The translations under genes and the position numbers were made by a program. The notes below the pieces were generated by a model. It searched no databases and had not been told where the DNA came from. It saw only the letters and a list, made by a program, of their open reading frames with translations. From NCBI GenBank assembly GCA_011526365.1, contig WTIO01000020.1, positions 12,355 through 74,979 of the forward strand: 62,625 bases of DNA, read 5' to 3'. The DNA is from Flavobacteriales bacterium. Lineage in GTDB: Bacteria > Bacteroidota > Bacteroidia > Flavobacteriales > Flavobacteriaceae. Positions 15,688-24,545 of this stretch are shown one piece after another; position 1 is the first letter of the stretch, and each line of letters opens with the position of its first letter.

Positions 15688-17508
15688 TTACAATTTTTGG
15701 AGGGCTACCCAGCTCTTATATACTTTACCTTTTTTCAGCAATTCGTCATGCGAACCACTCTCAACAATAGTTCCTTTATCCAATACTAATATACGATCTG
15801 CTTTTTGAATTGTAGAAAGTCTGTGTGCGATCACCAATGAAGTTCGTTTTTTCATTAAATTTTCAAGGGCCTGTTGCACCGATTTTTCTGATGTTGTGTC
15901 CAGCGCTGAGGTGGCTTCATCTAAGATTAAAATTTGGGGGTTTTTAAGCACTGCTCGGGCTATGGACAGGCGCTGCTTTTGCCCTCCAGAAAGTTTACTA
16001 CCGCTCTCGCCAATATTGGCTTTGTAGCCTTCGGGCAGCTCCTGTATGAATTGGTGGGCGTAAGCCGCTTTGGCAGCTGTAATTACCTGTTCTTCTGTGG
16101 CGGTTGGCTGCCCTAATTTTAGGTTGTTTTCCACGCTGTCATTAAACAGTATGGCTTCCTGTGTTACGACTCCAATTAAGCTGTAGAGGCTTTCTTTTTT
16201 GATTTTGTTTATCGGTGTACCGTCCACTAGTAAGGCACCGCTGTTGATATCATAAAAGCGATTGAGCAAGTTGGCTATGGTAGTTTTACCACTCCCAGAA
16301 TGCCCCACTAGAGCAATGGTTTCGCCTTTTTTTATGGTCAGTGAAAAATCTTTAACTACGGGCCCATTGCCATAAGAAAAGGTTACCTTTTCAAAAACAA
16401 TATCACGCTCAAAACTGTTTTTATTTTCTGCTTTAGGATGGTCTTTGAGCGGGTTATCAGTAGTGAGAATTTCTACCACTCGTGCCGCAGCAGCATCGCC
16501 TTTTCGGATACTAAAAAGTGCTTTACTAATTCCTTTTGCCGGTGTGAGGATGTTGTAGGCCAAGCCCATAAATACTATAAAGGTTGTCCCGTCTAAGGAT
16601 TGTTCTAAAAGTACCATGCGGCCTCCAAACCACAACAGTACCCCAATAATGGCAATCCCTAAAAATTCACTTGTTGGTGCTGCCAGGTTGTTGCGGTGCA
16701 CCAAAGCGTTGGAAAATTTAAAAAAACGCTGAGTGGACGCAGCAAAGCGCGAAATAAAACGCTCAGTAGCGTTAAAGGTTTTAATGACTTTTTGCCCGTT
16801 AATGGTTTCATCTATTATAGACAGAATTTGTCCCTGTTCTTTTTGTACTAAGTCAGATTTTTTACGCAGCTGTTTCCCAATGATCGAGATTATAATCCCC
16901 GAGGTAGGAATAAAAATAACGACAAAAAGGGTTAAGGGCCAGCTAATGTTAAACATCACCAATAGCGTAAAAATGATGGTCAGAGGTTCGCGGATAAGCA
17001 ATTCGAGCACACTTAGGAAGGAAGTTTGTATTTCGAGTACGTCAGAGGCCATACGCGCCATAAGATCTCCTTTGCGTTGTTCTGTAAAATATCCCACCGG
17101 AAGTGAGATTACTTTTTTATAGAGACTGTTTCGCAGGTCTTTTAATACCCCATTACGCAAAAAGGCAATAAAATAGAGGGCAAAATAATTGAAGAGGTTT
17201 TTAAGAAAAAACAACACTAATACCAGTCCAATTACAAAAATGAGGGTTTTGTCCACATCCTCAGCCAAAAGTTGTGCTACTTGATAGTTTAACAGGTCTT
17301 GAATGTAATTTTTTATATCACTAAGTCCGTTGTATTGGGGTTGTGGTGGGTTGGTGTTGGTTTGCTGAAAAAGTACGTCCAGCATGGGAATAAAGGATAC
17401 AAACGCCAATGCACTAAAAAGCGCATAGAGAATATTAAAAAATACATTTAACCCAGCGTAGCCTATATAAGGACGTGCATAATGAATGATTTGTTTAAAG
17501 TACTGCAT
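15688..17508 (-). CDS. ABC exporter, fused permease/ATPase (MsbA-like)
   Basis: 606 residues. N-terminal six-helix exporter domain about 1-330 (for example TLIFVIGLVLVLFFLKNLFNYFALYF), C-terminal ATPase about 365-600. Walker A is GHSGSGKTT, the signature is LSGGQKQ, Walker B is ILILDEATSALD, and the switch His lies in VIAHRLSTIQKAD. One half-transporter of this kind acts as a homodimer, and lipid A or hydrophobic drug export are both possible substrates. The gene begins 2 bp after the phosphohexomutase stop, so it is co-transcribed with pgm and the GT2 gene. This supports, but does not prove, a role in envelope glycolipid export. Confidence 0.88.
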   Translation of the reverse strand: MQYFKQIIHYARPYIGYAGLNVFFNILYALFSALAFVSFIPMLDVLFQQTNTNPPQPQYNGLSDIKNYIQDLLNYQVAQLLAEDVDKTLIFVIGLVLVLFFLKNLFNYFALYFIAFLRNGVLKDLRNSLYKKVISLPVGYFTEQRKGDLMARMASDVLEIQTSFLSVLELLIREPLTIIFTLLVMFNISWPLTLFVVIFIPTSGIIISIIGKQLRKKSDLVQKEQGQILSIIDETINGQKVIKTFNATERFISRFAASTQRFFKFSNALVHRNNLAAPTSEFLGIAIIGVLLWFGGRMVLLEQSLDGTTFIVFMGLAYNILTPAKGISKALFSIRKGDAAAARVVEILTTDNPLKDHPKAENKNSFERDIVFEKVTFSYGNGPVVKDFSLTIKKGETIALVGHSGSGKTTIANLLNRFYDINSGALLVDGTPINKIKKESLYSLIGVVTQEAILFNDSVENNLKLGQPTATEEQVITAAKAAYAHQFIQELPEGYKANIGESGSKLSGGQKQRLSIARAVLKNPQILILDEATSALDTTSEKSVQQALENLMKKRTSLVIAHRLSTIQKADRILVLDKGTIVESGSHDELLKKGKVYKSWVALQKL

Positions 17509-17510
17509 AA

Positions 17511-19223
17511 TTATAGGCTGAGCAGGTTTTGAAATTCGTCCAGTTCTTTGTTGAGCATATCAAAGTGGGCCTCCAAAGTACTGTCTTTTCTGTAAGCAGT
17601 ACAAGTGCTTAAATAGAGTTTTATTTTAGGCTCTGTACCGCTGGGGCGCAGGGCTATTTGTCCACCGTTTTCCAGCTGGTATATTAGCACATTTGATTTT
17701 GGGAGTGCTAGGGGGCTGGTGGTGTTGGTGGCAGGTTCATAGGCTTCCCGTTTCGCATAATCAGCTATTTGAATCACCTTGTGTTTGCCAAACTGTAGGG
17801 GCGGATGGGCGCGCATGGCTTCCATTTGTGCGGCTATGGCTTTTTTCCCATCACTCCCAGTTTTTGTTTTGGATATTAAACGCTCATGGTACATCCCAAA
17901 TTGTTGATAGCATTCTAGCAAAAGCGCATAGAGCGTGGTGTTGTTGTTATGGCACCACTGGCTTATTTCACAAGCCAAAAGGCTGGCGGTAATAGCGTCC
18001 TTATCACGGACTTGATCGCCAACCATAAAACCATAACTTTCTTCTCCTCCACAAATAAAGCGATCGTTTGGTCGCGCTGCAATTTCGGCTGCTATCCATT
18101 TAAAGCCTGTAAGGGTAACCACACATTCTACCCCAAAATGAGCAGCCATGTTTTGTACAATGGGAGAGCTTACAATGGTTGAAGCGATGTATTCATTGCC
18201 TTTAAACCCTTTTTCAAGCTGCCATTTTTTAAGGAGGAAATAAGTAAAAATGGTTAAGGTTTGATTTCCATTGAGGACCACCAATTCTCCATTGAGATCC
18301 CGAACGGCAATTCCCAAACGGTCTGCATCAGGATCGGTGCCAATGACGATGTCGGCATTTTTTTCTTTGGCCAAGTTAAGGGCCAGTTGAAGTGCTTCGG
18401 GTTCCTCTGGGTTTGGAGATTGTACCGTGGGAAAATTTCCGTCGGCCTTCATTTGTTGGGCAACAGTGTACACTTGAGTAAATCCTGCGCGTTCCAAAAC
18501 TTGGGGGACGCCTTCACGGGCTGTACCATGGATGGGAGTAAACACCACCTTAAGTTTCTCTTTGCCTTTTTGTGGCATTGCAGCCGCTTTAAGTGCGGTG
18601 GCCCAAAAGGCTTCGTCTACACTGCGATCAATGGCGTGAATTAAATCACGTTTAGCTTTAAATTTTATGGCTTCATAGGACGTAGCAGCTATAGCATCCA
18701 TAATGCGTTGGTCGTGTGGTGGAACAATTTGTCCACCGTCTTGCCAATACACTTTATATCCATTGTAGGCCGGGGGGTTATGCGAAGCCGTAAGCACTAT
18801 ACCGCAACGGGCTTGAAGCTTTCGAACGGCAAAGGAGAGCTCAGGAGTAGGGCGGAGGTCCGAAAAAAGGTGTACTTCACAGTTGTTGGCCGAAAAAATA
18901 GCCGCCACTTTTTGTGCAAAACGTTTACTGTTATTTCTGCAATCGTAGGCAATGACCACCCGAATGTTTGTGTTTGGAAAAACTTCATTCAGATAATTGG
19001 CAAGGCCTTGGGTTGCTCTGCCAAGGGTGTAGGGATTGATTCTGTTGGTACCAACGCCCATAATACCTCGCATTCCACCTGTACCAAAGGACAAATCGGT
19101 GTAAAAGGCATCCTCAGCAGCTTTGGGGTCTTTTTCTAAAGTCTTCACTGCAGCCCGTGTTGCTGCATCGAAGGGGGACTGTTTCCATGCCGAAATACGT
19201 TTTGAAAGTTCCAGCTGTTCCAT
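17511..19223 (-). CDS. Phosphohexomutase (phosphoglucomutase/phosphomannomutase)
   Basis: 570 residues, alpha-D-phosphohexomutase superfamily; interconverts hexose-1-phosphate and hexose-6-phosphate. The phosphoserine loop is TASHNPPAYNGYKVYW (Ser147 carries the phosphate); the metal loop is GTDPDADRLG near 297; the sugar-binding loop GGEESYGFMVGDQVRDKD lies near 390; and the C-terminal phosphate-binding loop is RPSGTEPKIK. Length fits the PgmB/YbbT-like long group rather than the 450-residue bacterial PMM. The start overlaps the upstream GT2 stop by one base, so it sits in an operon with the glycosyltransferase and ABC exporter and likely supplies activated sugar. Confidence 0.93.
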   Translation of the reverse strand: MEQLELSKRISAWKQSPFDAATRAAVKTLEKDPKAAEDAFYTDLSFGTGGMRGIMGVGTNRINPYTLGRATQGLANYLNEVFPNTNIRVVIAYDCRNNSKRFAQKVAAIFSANNCEVHLFSDLRPTPELSFAVRKLQARCGIVLTASHNPPAYNGYKVYWQDGGQIVPPHDQRIMDAIAATSYEAIKFKAKRDLIHAIDRSVDEAFWATALKAAAMPQKGKEKLKVVFTPIHGTAREGVPQVLERAGFTQVYTVAQQMKADGNFPTVQSPNPEEPEALQLALNLAKEKNADIVIGTDPDADRLGIAVRDLNGELVVLNGNQTLTIFTYFLLKKWQLEKGFKGNEYIASTIVSSPIVQNMAAHFGVECVVTLTGFKWIAAEIAARPNDRFICGGEESYGFMVGDQVRDKDAITASLLACEISQWCHNNNTTLYALLLECYQQFGMYHERLISKTKTGSDGKKAIAAQMEAMRAHPPLQFGKHKVIQIADYAKREAYEPATNTTSPLALPKSNVLIYQLENGGQIALRPSGTEPKIKLYLSTCTAYRKDSTLEAHFDMLNKELDEFQNLLSL

Positions 19224-20173
19224 TACTTGGTTTTGAATGTGGTGCTACTAATGGTGTATCGTTTGCGTTGTTGCTGTTGCAACAGGAGTTCTCCTAAAAA
19301 GCCCGCAATAAAAAGTTGTGTACCTAGAAGCATGGTGGTGAGTGCAATATAAAATTCGGGCCGGTCTGTTATAAGGCGTCCTGAGGGGCTTAAAAACAGT
19401 TTGTCGATTCCCAAATAGAGGGTAAAGCCAAAACCGAGCAAGAGCATCGTGGTTCCCCATAGACCAAAAAAATGCATGGGGCGTTTCCCAAAACGCTGCA
19501 AAAACCAAAGGGTAATTAAATCTAAAAAGCCTTTAATAAACCGATCGGATCCAAATTTGGAGCTTCCGTATTTTCGGGCCTGATGTTGGACAATTTTTTC
19601 GCCTATGTTAGTAAACCCCTCATGTGCTGCAATCACAGGGATATACCGGTGCATTTCTCCATAAACTTTTATGGATTTAACAACTTCTTTGCGGTACACT
19701 TTTAAGCCGCAGTTAAAGTCGTGCAACTTAATTTTTGAAGTTCGGCGTGCCGCCCAGTTAAACAGTTTAGAAGGTATATTTTTAAATAAAACCGAATCGT
19801 AGCGTTTTTTCTTCCAGCCCGAGATAATGTCTAAACCTTCTGATTTCAGCTGTTCAAGCATGGGGGGAATTTCCTCTGGAGAGTCTTGCAGGTCGGCATC
19901 CATAGTAATAACATACTCTCCTTGGGCTTCTAAAAAACCGGCTTGGAGGGCTTGAGATTTCCCGTAGTTTTTTAAAAAACGAATGCCTTTACGGTGTTTT
20001 TTATCCGAAGCCAGTTGGGTGATGCATTGCCAAGAGGTATCGGTGCTTCCATCGTCTATATAGAGCACCTCATAGCTTAGCCCCTGCGCTTCGAGGCTAG
20101 TGCTAATCCACTGGTCCAATTCCTTAATGGATTCAGCTTCATTGAGTAAGGGTATAATTACGGAGATCTCCAT
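19223..20173 (-). CDS. Membrane-bound GT2 glycosyltransferase (polyprenyl-phosphate sugar transferase type)
   Basis: 316 residues. The N-terminal GT-A catalytic domain begins VIIPLLNEAESIKELDQW; the metal-binding DxD is D92-A-D94 in TMDADLQDSPEEIPPM; LHDFNCGLKVYRKEV gives the acceptor-side motif of DolP-mannose/GtrB-like enzymes. Two hydrophobic helices near the C-terminus (FFGLWGTTMLLLGFGFTLYL and the stretch ending IAGFLGELLL) anchor it in the inner membrane. It probably transfers a sugar to undecaprenyl phosphate for envelope glycan decoration; the sugar is unknown. First gene of the GT2-pgm-ABC exporter group. Confidence 0.88.
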   Translation of the reverse strand: MEISVIIPLLNEAESIKELDQWISTSLEAQGLSYEVLYIDDGSTDTSWQCITQLASDKKHRKGIRFLKNYGKSQALQAGFLEAQGEYVITMDADLQDSPEEIPPMLEQLKSEGLDIISGWKKKRYDSVLFKNIPSKLFNWAARRTSKIKLHDFNCGLKVYRKEVVKSIKVYGEMHRYIPVIAAHEGFTNIGEKIVQHQARKYGSSKFGSDRFIKGFLDLITLWFLQRFGKRPMHFFGLWGTTMLLLGFGFTLYLGIDKLFLSPSGRLITDRPEFYIALTTMLLGTQLFIAGFLGELLLQQQQRKRYTISSTTFKTK

Positions 20174-20212
20174 AGGGCTTAGGCACTATGGGTCAAAAGT
20201 ACAAATTTGTGC

Positions 20213-20737
20213 TTACTCAGGACGGTTTTTTTTGATGACTAATCCGCTTATCAGTGCAACTATAAACCCAAAAAAGATACCAAAGAGCAATCCAAAGGCG
20301 CTGCGAATGAGTGGTGAAGAAAACTTCTTTTGCATGTCCACAAATTGATTGGCCTGTTCTACACTCATTTCAGGATTTTGCGATAGCATTTGTTGTTTTT
20401 GAAATTCTAGTGCTTTGTCCATGGTTGTGGGGTCAATGAATTCTGTGAGTACTACACCGTAGATGATTCCCACCAATGAGCCCACCAGAGCAATGGCAAC
20501 CCCCACTTTTAACGATTGTGATAGGCTAATAAAACCGCCATTGTCCTTTTTGTAGGCGAGCATCCCCCAGAGAATACCACCAACACCAATAAGTATGTTT
20601 ACTACGGTGGATAGGGTGCTGTTTTGATAGTGCATATCCATGGTGTAAAGCATAATCGCAAAAACGACCAATATGATACCATAAATTAAGCCATATCGAA
20701 GCGCGTAGGGAGCTGTTTTGATTGAGGTATTGTCCAT
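20213..20737 (-). CDS. DUF4199 integral membrane protein
   Basis: 174 residues with four hydrophobic segments: LRYGLIYGIILVVFAIMLYT (about 14-33), VVNILIGVGGILWGMLAY (about 45-62), VGVAIALVGSLVGIIYGVVL (about 78-97) and FGLLFGIFFGFIVALISGLV (about 148-167). Spacing and the GxxxG-rich third helix fit DUF4199, a Bacteroidota-specific family usually found beside this GT2 gene. No biochemical role is known. It lies 39 bp upstream of the GT2 gene on the same strand. Confidence 0.8.
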   Translation of the reverse strand: MDNTSIKTAPYALRYGLIYGIILVVFAIMLYTMDMHYQNSTLSTVVNILIGVGGILWGMLAYKKDNGGFISLSQSLKVGVAIALVGSLVGIIYGVVLTEFIDPTTMDKALEFQKQQMLSQNPEMSVEQANQFVDMQKKFSSPLIRSAFGLLFGIFFGFIVALISGLVIKKNRPE

Positions 20738-20817
20738 AAGTTAAATTTTAAAATCTACACAAGATACTATTTTGATGGGAAAAAAGTAAAAGAGGTTTTA
20801 AGTTTTAAAAAAAAATG

Positions 20818-20825
20818 TAAATTTG
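20818..20825 (+). promoter_or_regulatory. -7 promoter element of rpmE2
   Basis: TAAATTTG, a match to TAnnTTTG, 19 bases before the rpmE2 ATG. The -33 region is T-rich but has no exact TTG at the ideal distance. Confidence 0.55.
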
Positions 20826-20844
20826 CAAACCAAAATTCATACAA

Positions 20845-21096
20845 ATGAAGGCAGACATTCATCCTGACAACTACCGCCTAGTGGCATTTAAAGACATGTC
20901 TAACGACGATGTTTTTATAACCAAGTCCACTGCAAACACTAAAGAAACTATTGAAGTTGACGGTGTATCGTATCCTTTAATAAAACTTGAGATTTCACGT
21001 ACTTCTCATCCCTACTATACAGGGAAATCTAAATTGGTGGATACTGCTGGACGAATTGACAAATTCAAAAACAAATACGCCAAGTTTAAAAAGTAA
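20845..21096 (+). CDS. rpmE2: 50S ribosomal protein L31, type B
   Basis: 83 residues. The C-terminal signature [20 protein letters not shown] is typical of the type B family. There is no cysteine at all, so this is the zinc-free form that can replace the CxxC form during zinc limitation in other bacteria. It stands as a single gene between a flavobacterial promoter and a strong hairpin terminator. Confidence 0.97.
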   Translation: MKADIHPDNYRLVAFKDMSNDDVFITKSTANTKETIEVDGVSYPLIKLEISRTSHPYYTGKSKLVDTAGRIDKFKNKYAKFKK

Positions 21097-21117
21097 ACAC
21101 GGCATTTCTTATACCAT

Positions 21118-21147
21118 AAAACCGTTGGTTTTTCCAACGGTTTTTTT
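21118..21147. terminator. Intrinsic terminator of rpmE2, shared with the convergent lipoprotein gene
   Basis: Stem AAAACCGTTGG (21118-21128), loop of five T, then CCAACGGTTTT and a run of seven T up to 21147. The minus-strand gene ends inside the T-run (its TAA is 21146-21148), so the hairpin follows immediately on that strand too, but with a shorter U tract. Confidence 0.9.
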
Positions 21148-22774
21148 ATTCCTTTCGTACCGTTTTTAATTCAAGGCTATTGATGGGGTTTAGGCCCAAT
21201 CCTTTTACGTTATTGCTTAAAAAGCGTATTGCTTTGTCGTAGTATAAAGGGATAATGGGATGCTCTTCCATAGCTAAGCTGTCCAACTGTGCATACATTG
21301 GCAGGCGAACTGCAGGATCAGTTTGTAATATGGCTTTTTCAAAAAGTGCATCGTAGGCTGCATTTTTAAAATGGGTATAATTGGGACCAAAGGGTGTAAA
21401 GTTTTTAGAATAAAACAAGGCGAGGTAATTTTCGGCATCAGGATAGTCAGCAATCCAACTGGCACGAAACAATTGCAATTGTCCCGATGTTTTGGCTTGT
21501 CGCAATGTTGCAGTAGGCATAATATCCACGCGTATTTCAACTCCAATTTTTGCCCATTCACGTTGTAAAAATTCACAAATGTCTACGTAATTGGCGTCTG
21601 TAGCCAGTGAAATAGGAGGCAAAGGGCCATTTGTTTTTTGATAGCTGTCAATAATTTTCCGGGCTTCTTCAGGTTGATAGGGTAAGGTGTTGGAAAGTAT
21701 ATGCCCCGGAAGCCCCTTGGGAATAAAACGCAAACCTGCCGCAAAACCAATATTATTTCTCAGGTAAGCAATCATTAACTCCCTGTCAAAACCAATACTA
21801 AGCGCTTTTCGCAAGGCTTTAGAGCGCATAAGCGGATGGTCTGCTTCAAGGTAAATGCCAATGTACTCGGTGTTTAAATAGGGGCCTTGTTGCATTTGAA
21901 TTTTACCCTGATATTTTTTTCGTAAAATACCGTCAGGTGTAAGGAGCTCATCTTTGTAAGAATTATCCAAGGAATTGATAAAATCAAATTTTCCTTGAAG
22001 AAACAACATAAACTCACTTTGTATATCGGGAATAAATTGCACGGATATTGCCTCTAAATAGGGAAGTCGTTGGCCGTTGGAATCTCGCTCAAAATAATTG
22101 GGGTTTTTTCGTAACACTAGCTTTACATCTTCCTTCCAAATTTTAAAGCTAAAGGGGCCTGTACCAACGGGATGCCTTCTAAAGTTATTGCCGTAAAAAG
22201 CTACAGCTTCTTGGGGAACCACAGCGCAATAACTCATACTGAGAATTCCCAAAAATGCAGGAAAAACAGATTTTAACTCTACCCTAAGGGTGTGATCATC
22301 AACAGCAGTGTATTTTTTTACGCGTTGCATTACCCATGCACCTGGCGAAGCTACTTCGGGATCTTGCAAGCGTTGAAAGCTGTAAACAAAATCTTGTGCG
22401 ACTACTTTTCGGGTTTTGTTTGCCCCAAAAACTGGGGATTCGTGAAAGTATACGTCATCTCGTAGGTGAAAAGTGTAAATTTTTCCCGAAGCATCAATTT
22501 CCCAATTATGCGCTATTTCTGGGACTACTTCTAAATTTGAATTTAATTGTACCAAGCCATTAAATAACTGTTGTACTGCCCAGTTGTTTTGTGGGTTCCT
22601 TGCAAAAGCGGGATCCAGACTGGTAATGTTTCTTGCCTCGTTGTAGCGAAATACGTCTTGATCAGTATAACGGGAGGTTTTTTTATTACAACTTACTAGC
22701 AGTGATGCCCATCCCAGTAGTAGTATGCCTGCCCAAGTCCGATGAGAACTTTTTAAAACCCCTGTATTATTCAT
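21146..22774 (-). CDS. Peptide/oligopeptide-binding lipoprotein (solute-binding protein family 5)
   Basis: 542 residues. Lipoprotein signal with lipobox LLVSC (Cys29), so probably anchored in a membrane. The mature part has the family 5 pattern: RYNEARNITSLDPAFARNPQ, then LVPEIAHNWEI-like text, YTFHLRDDVYFHE, VGTGPFSFKIWKED, and a long C-terminal lobe ending IIPLYYDKAIRFLS. DppA/OppA homologues deliver peptides to an ABC importer. No permease or ATPase gene is adjacent, so it is an orphan binding protein here and must use components encoded elsewhere or serve another role. The convergent L31 terminator lies directly at its 3-prime end. Confidence 0.88.
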   Translation of the reverse strand: MNNTGVLKSSHRTWAGILLLGWASLLVSCNKKTSRYTDQDVFRYNEARNITSLDPAFARNPQNNWAVQQLFNGLVQLNSNLEVVPEIAHNWEIDASGKIYTFHLRDDVYFHESPVFGANKTRKVVAQDFVYSFQRLQDPEVASPGAWVMQRVKKYTAVDDHTLRVELKSVFPAFLGILSMSYCAVVPQEAVAFYGNNFRRHPVGTGPFSFKIWKEDVKLVLRKNPNYFERDSNGQRLPYLEAISVQFIPDIQSEFMLFLQGKFDFINSLDNSYKDELLTPDGILRKKYQGKIQMQQGPYLNTEYIGIYLEADHPLMRSKALRKALSIGFDRELMIAYLRNNIGFAAGLRFIPKGLPGHILSNTLPYQPEEARKIIDSYQKTNGPLPPISLATDANYVDICEFLQREWAKIGVEIRVDIMPTATLRQAKTSGQLQLFRASWIADYPDAENYLALFYSKNFTPFGPNYTHFKNAAYDALFEKAILQTDPAVRLPMYAQLDSLAMEEHPIIPLYYDKAIRFLSNNVKGLGLNPINSLELKTVRKE

Positions 22775-22784
22775 TTAGCCAATG

Positions 22785-22792
22785 TATATTTG
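22785..22792 (+). promoter_or_regulatory. -7 promoter element of mtaB
   Basis: TATATTTG, matching TAnnTTTG, ending 31 bases before the ATG at 22824. An in-frame ATG at 22782 lies at this element and cannot be the translation start if the promoter is real. Confidence 0.55.
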
Positions 22793-22823
22793 CACTAAAA
22801 ATAACGCTTTTTTTATCCAACCC

Positions 22824-24155
22824 ATGCATACACACACTGCTGTTCAAAAGGCCAAAGTAGCGTTCCACACTTTAGGGTGCAAGCTCAATTTTTCGGAAAC
22901 GGCTACTATTGCAAGGGATTTTGATCCCGCAGCCTACAAGCGTGTAGCATTTGATAGTCCTGCAGATGTTTACGTTATTAACACGTGCTCTGTTACAGAA
23001 AATGCAGACAAGCGTTTTCAGGGATTGGTGCGCAAATGTTTGGCCCAAAACCCCGATGCGTTTATTGCTGCTATTGGTTGTTATGCACAATTGCAACCCG
23101 AACAATTGCTGGCGGTGGAAGGTGTGGATTTGGTTTTGGGGGCAGCAGAAAAGTTTAACCTCACCAGTTACCTTAGCGACCTAACCAAACGCCCTGAAGG
23201 TAAAATGCACTCTTGTGCTATTGATACGGTAAACACCTATGTGGGAAGTTTTTCAACTGGCGACCGTACCCGAGCTTTTTTAAAAGTGCAGGACGGTTGT
23301 GACTATAAATGTACCTATTGTACCATCCCACAAGCACGTGGGATCTCCCGAAGTGATGCCTTAGAAAATGTACTTAAAAATGCAGATGCTATTGCCGCAC
23401 AAGGCATACGCGAGATTGTTTTAACGGGGGTAAATATTGGAGACTATGGAAAGGGCGAGTTTGGTACTAAAAATCACGAGCACCGTTTTATTGACCTTGT
23501 TAGTGCGTTAGATGCCCACCAGGCGATTGATCGCATACGTATCTCTTCCATTGAGCCCAACTTACTTTCGGATGAGGTAATAGAATTTGTCAGTAAAAGT
23601 GAAAGTTTTGTTCCCCATTTTCATGTTCCGTTGCAGAGTGGTAGTGATAAGATTCTTAAAAAAATGCGCCGTCGCTACCTCACCGACTTATATGTCAACA
23701 GGGTAGAAAAGATTAAATCCCTCATGCCTAATGCCTGCATCGGTGTAGATGTGATTGTTGGTTTTCCCGGGGAAACAGATGAAGACTTTTTGGAAACCTA
23801 TCATTTCTTAAATAATTTACCCGTATCCTATTTACATGTGTTCAGCTATTCCGAACGCCCAAACACACCAGCAGCTACAATGGAAGTAGTGGTGCCAAAG
23901 GCTGTTCGCGCCAAGCGCAGTAAAATGTTACGGGGACTTTCGGCTAAAAAAAGACGCTATTTTTACGAGAAGTGCCTAGGACAACAGGCCAAAGTTTTGT
24001 TTGAAGCCGATAATAAGGAAGGTTACATTACAGGATTTACAGAAAACTATGTGAAGGTACGTTGCCCTTGGGATCCAGCGTTGGTAAACACATTACATCC
24101 CATCCGTTTAGAGCGTATTGACGCCGGGGGCTATGTTCGGTTTTCTTGGAGTTAA
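22824..24155 (+). CDS. mtaB: tRNA t6A37 methylthiotransferase
   Basis: 443 residues from the ATG at 22824 (MHTHTAVQKAKVAFHTLGCK). The frame is open to an earlier ATG at 22782, but that lies in the promoter. Converts t6A37 to ms2t6A37 in ANN-decoding tRNAs. UPF0004 domain cysteines are Cys19, Cys55 and Cys86 (LGCKLN, NTCSVT, IGCYAQ), which hold the auxiliary 4Fe-4S cluster. The radical SAM cluster motif is C159-x3-C163-x2-C166 (GCDYKCTYCTIPQARG). A TRAM-like C-terminal domain covers about 375-443. Its TAA shares the bases TTAA with the convergent GNAT gene. Confidence 0.93.
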   Translation: MHTHTAVQKAKVAFHTLGCKLNFSETATIARDFDPAAYKRVAFDSPADVYVINTCSVTENADKRFQGLVRKCLAQNPDAFIAAIGCYAQLQPEQLLAVEGVDLVLGAAEKFNLTSYLSDLTKRPEGKMHSCAIDTVNTYVGSFSTGDRTRAFLKVQDGCDYKCTYCTIPQARGISRSDALENVLKNADAIAAQGIREIVLTGVNIGDYGKGEFGTKNHEHRFIDLVSALDAHQAIDRIRISSIEPNLLSDEVIEFVSKSESFVPHFHVPLQSGSDKILKKMRRRYLTDLYVNRVEKIKSLMPNACIGVDVIVGFPGETDEDFLETYHFLNNLPVSYLHVFSYSERPNTPAATMEVVVPKAVRAKRSKMLRGLSAKKRRYFYEKCLGQQAKVLFEADNKEGYITGFTENYVKVRCPWDPALVNTLHPIRLERIDAGGYVRFSWS

Positions 24156-24445
24156 AGTTTGATTCCTACGGGCAGCAAGGACTTGTAGCGCTTGTTTCTT
24201 CTTACAAACCCAGCGATTTTAGGGGAGGTAGGAACAACGCGGAGGTTGCGTTCTTCAATAATTTCAAGAACTGTACTAATAAACTGCTCTTCAAATTCTT
24301 TGTTTTGAATGGGGTCAGGAATACACAGTTTGGTAAGAAAAATTTTGCGTTCTTGCTCTGCATATTCAATACATGCTAGAGAATTACCTACTTTTGTTTC
24401 AAACTGACGGAGGAACTCATTGTTCGTAACCGATAAACTATCCAT
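24152..24445 (-). CDS. Small GNAT-like protein (YjdJ-type N-acetyltransferase domain)
   Basis: 97 residues from the ATG at 24445 (MDSLSVTNNEFLRQFETKVG). A longer in-frame start at 24553 lies upstream of the promoter element and is rejected. The core runs LACIEYAEQERKIFLTKLCI, then EEQFISTVLEIIEERNLRVVPTSPKIAGFVRRNKRYKSL. This is the minimal acetyltransferase fold of the YjdJ/PF14542 group: beta strands, one helix, and the V-P-x-x-P-x-x-A-x-x-x-R-R pattern. The group lacks a known substrate. Convergent with mtaB, sharing the TTAA stop overlap. Confidence 0.75.
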   Translation of the reverse strand: MDSLSVTNNEFLRQFETKVGNSLACIEYAEQERKIFLTKLCIPDPIQNKEFEEQFISTVLEIIEERNLRVVPTSPKIAGFVRRNKRYKSLLPVGIKL

Positions 24446-24514
24446 GAATTTTGTTTTAGTCGAAAATCTGTACGTTGATTGGGCTGGGTTCGTTAGTAAG
24501 AAGAAAGGCAGACA

Positions 24515-24545
24515 CAAATTTAATAAAAATTTAATATAGGTGCAA
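24515..24545 (-). promoter_or_regulatory. Promoter of the GNAT-like gene
   Basis: On the minus strand, TTG (24545-24543), a 20-base spacer, then TAAATTTG (24522-24515), a full match to the flavobacterial two-part promoter. The start site would be near 24508. The -33 TTG overlaps the start region of the divergent hydrolase gene, so the two genes share a very tight divergent promoter region. Confidence 0.7.
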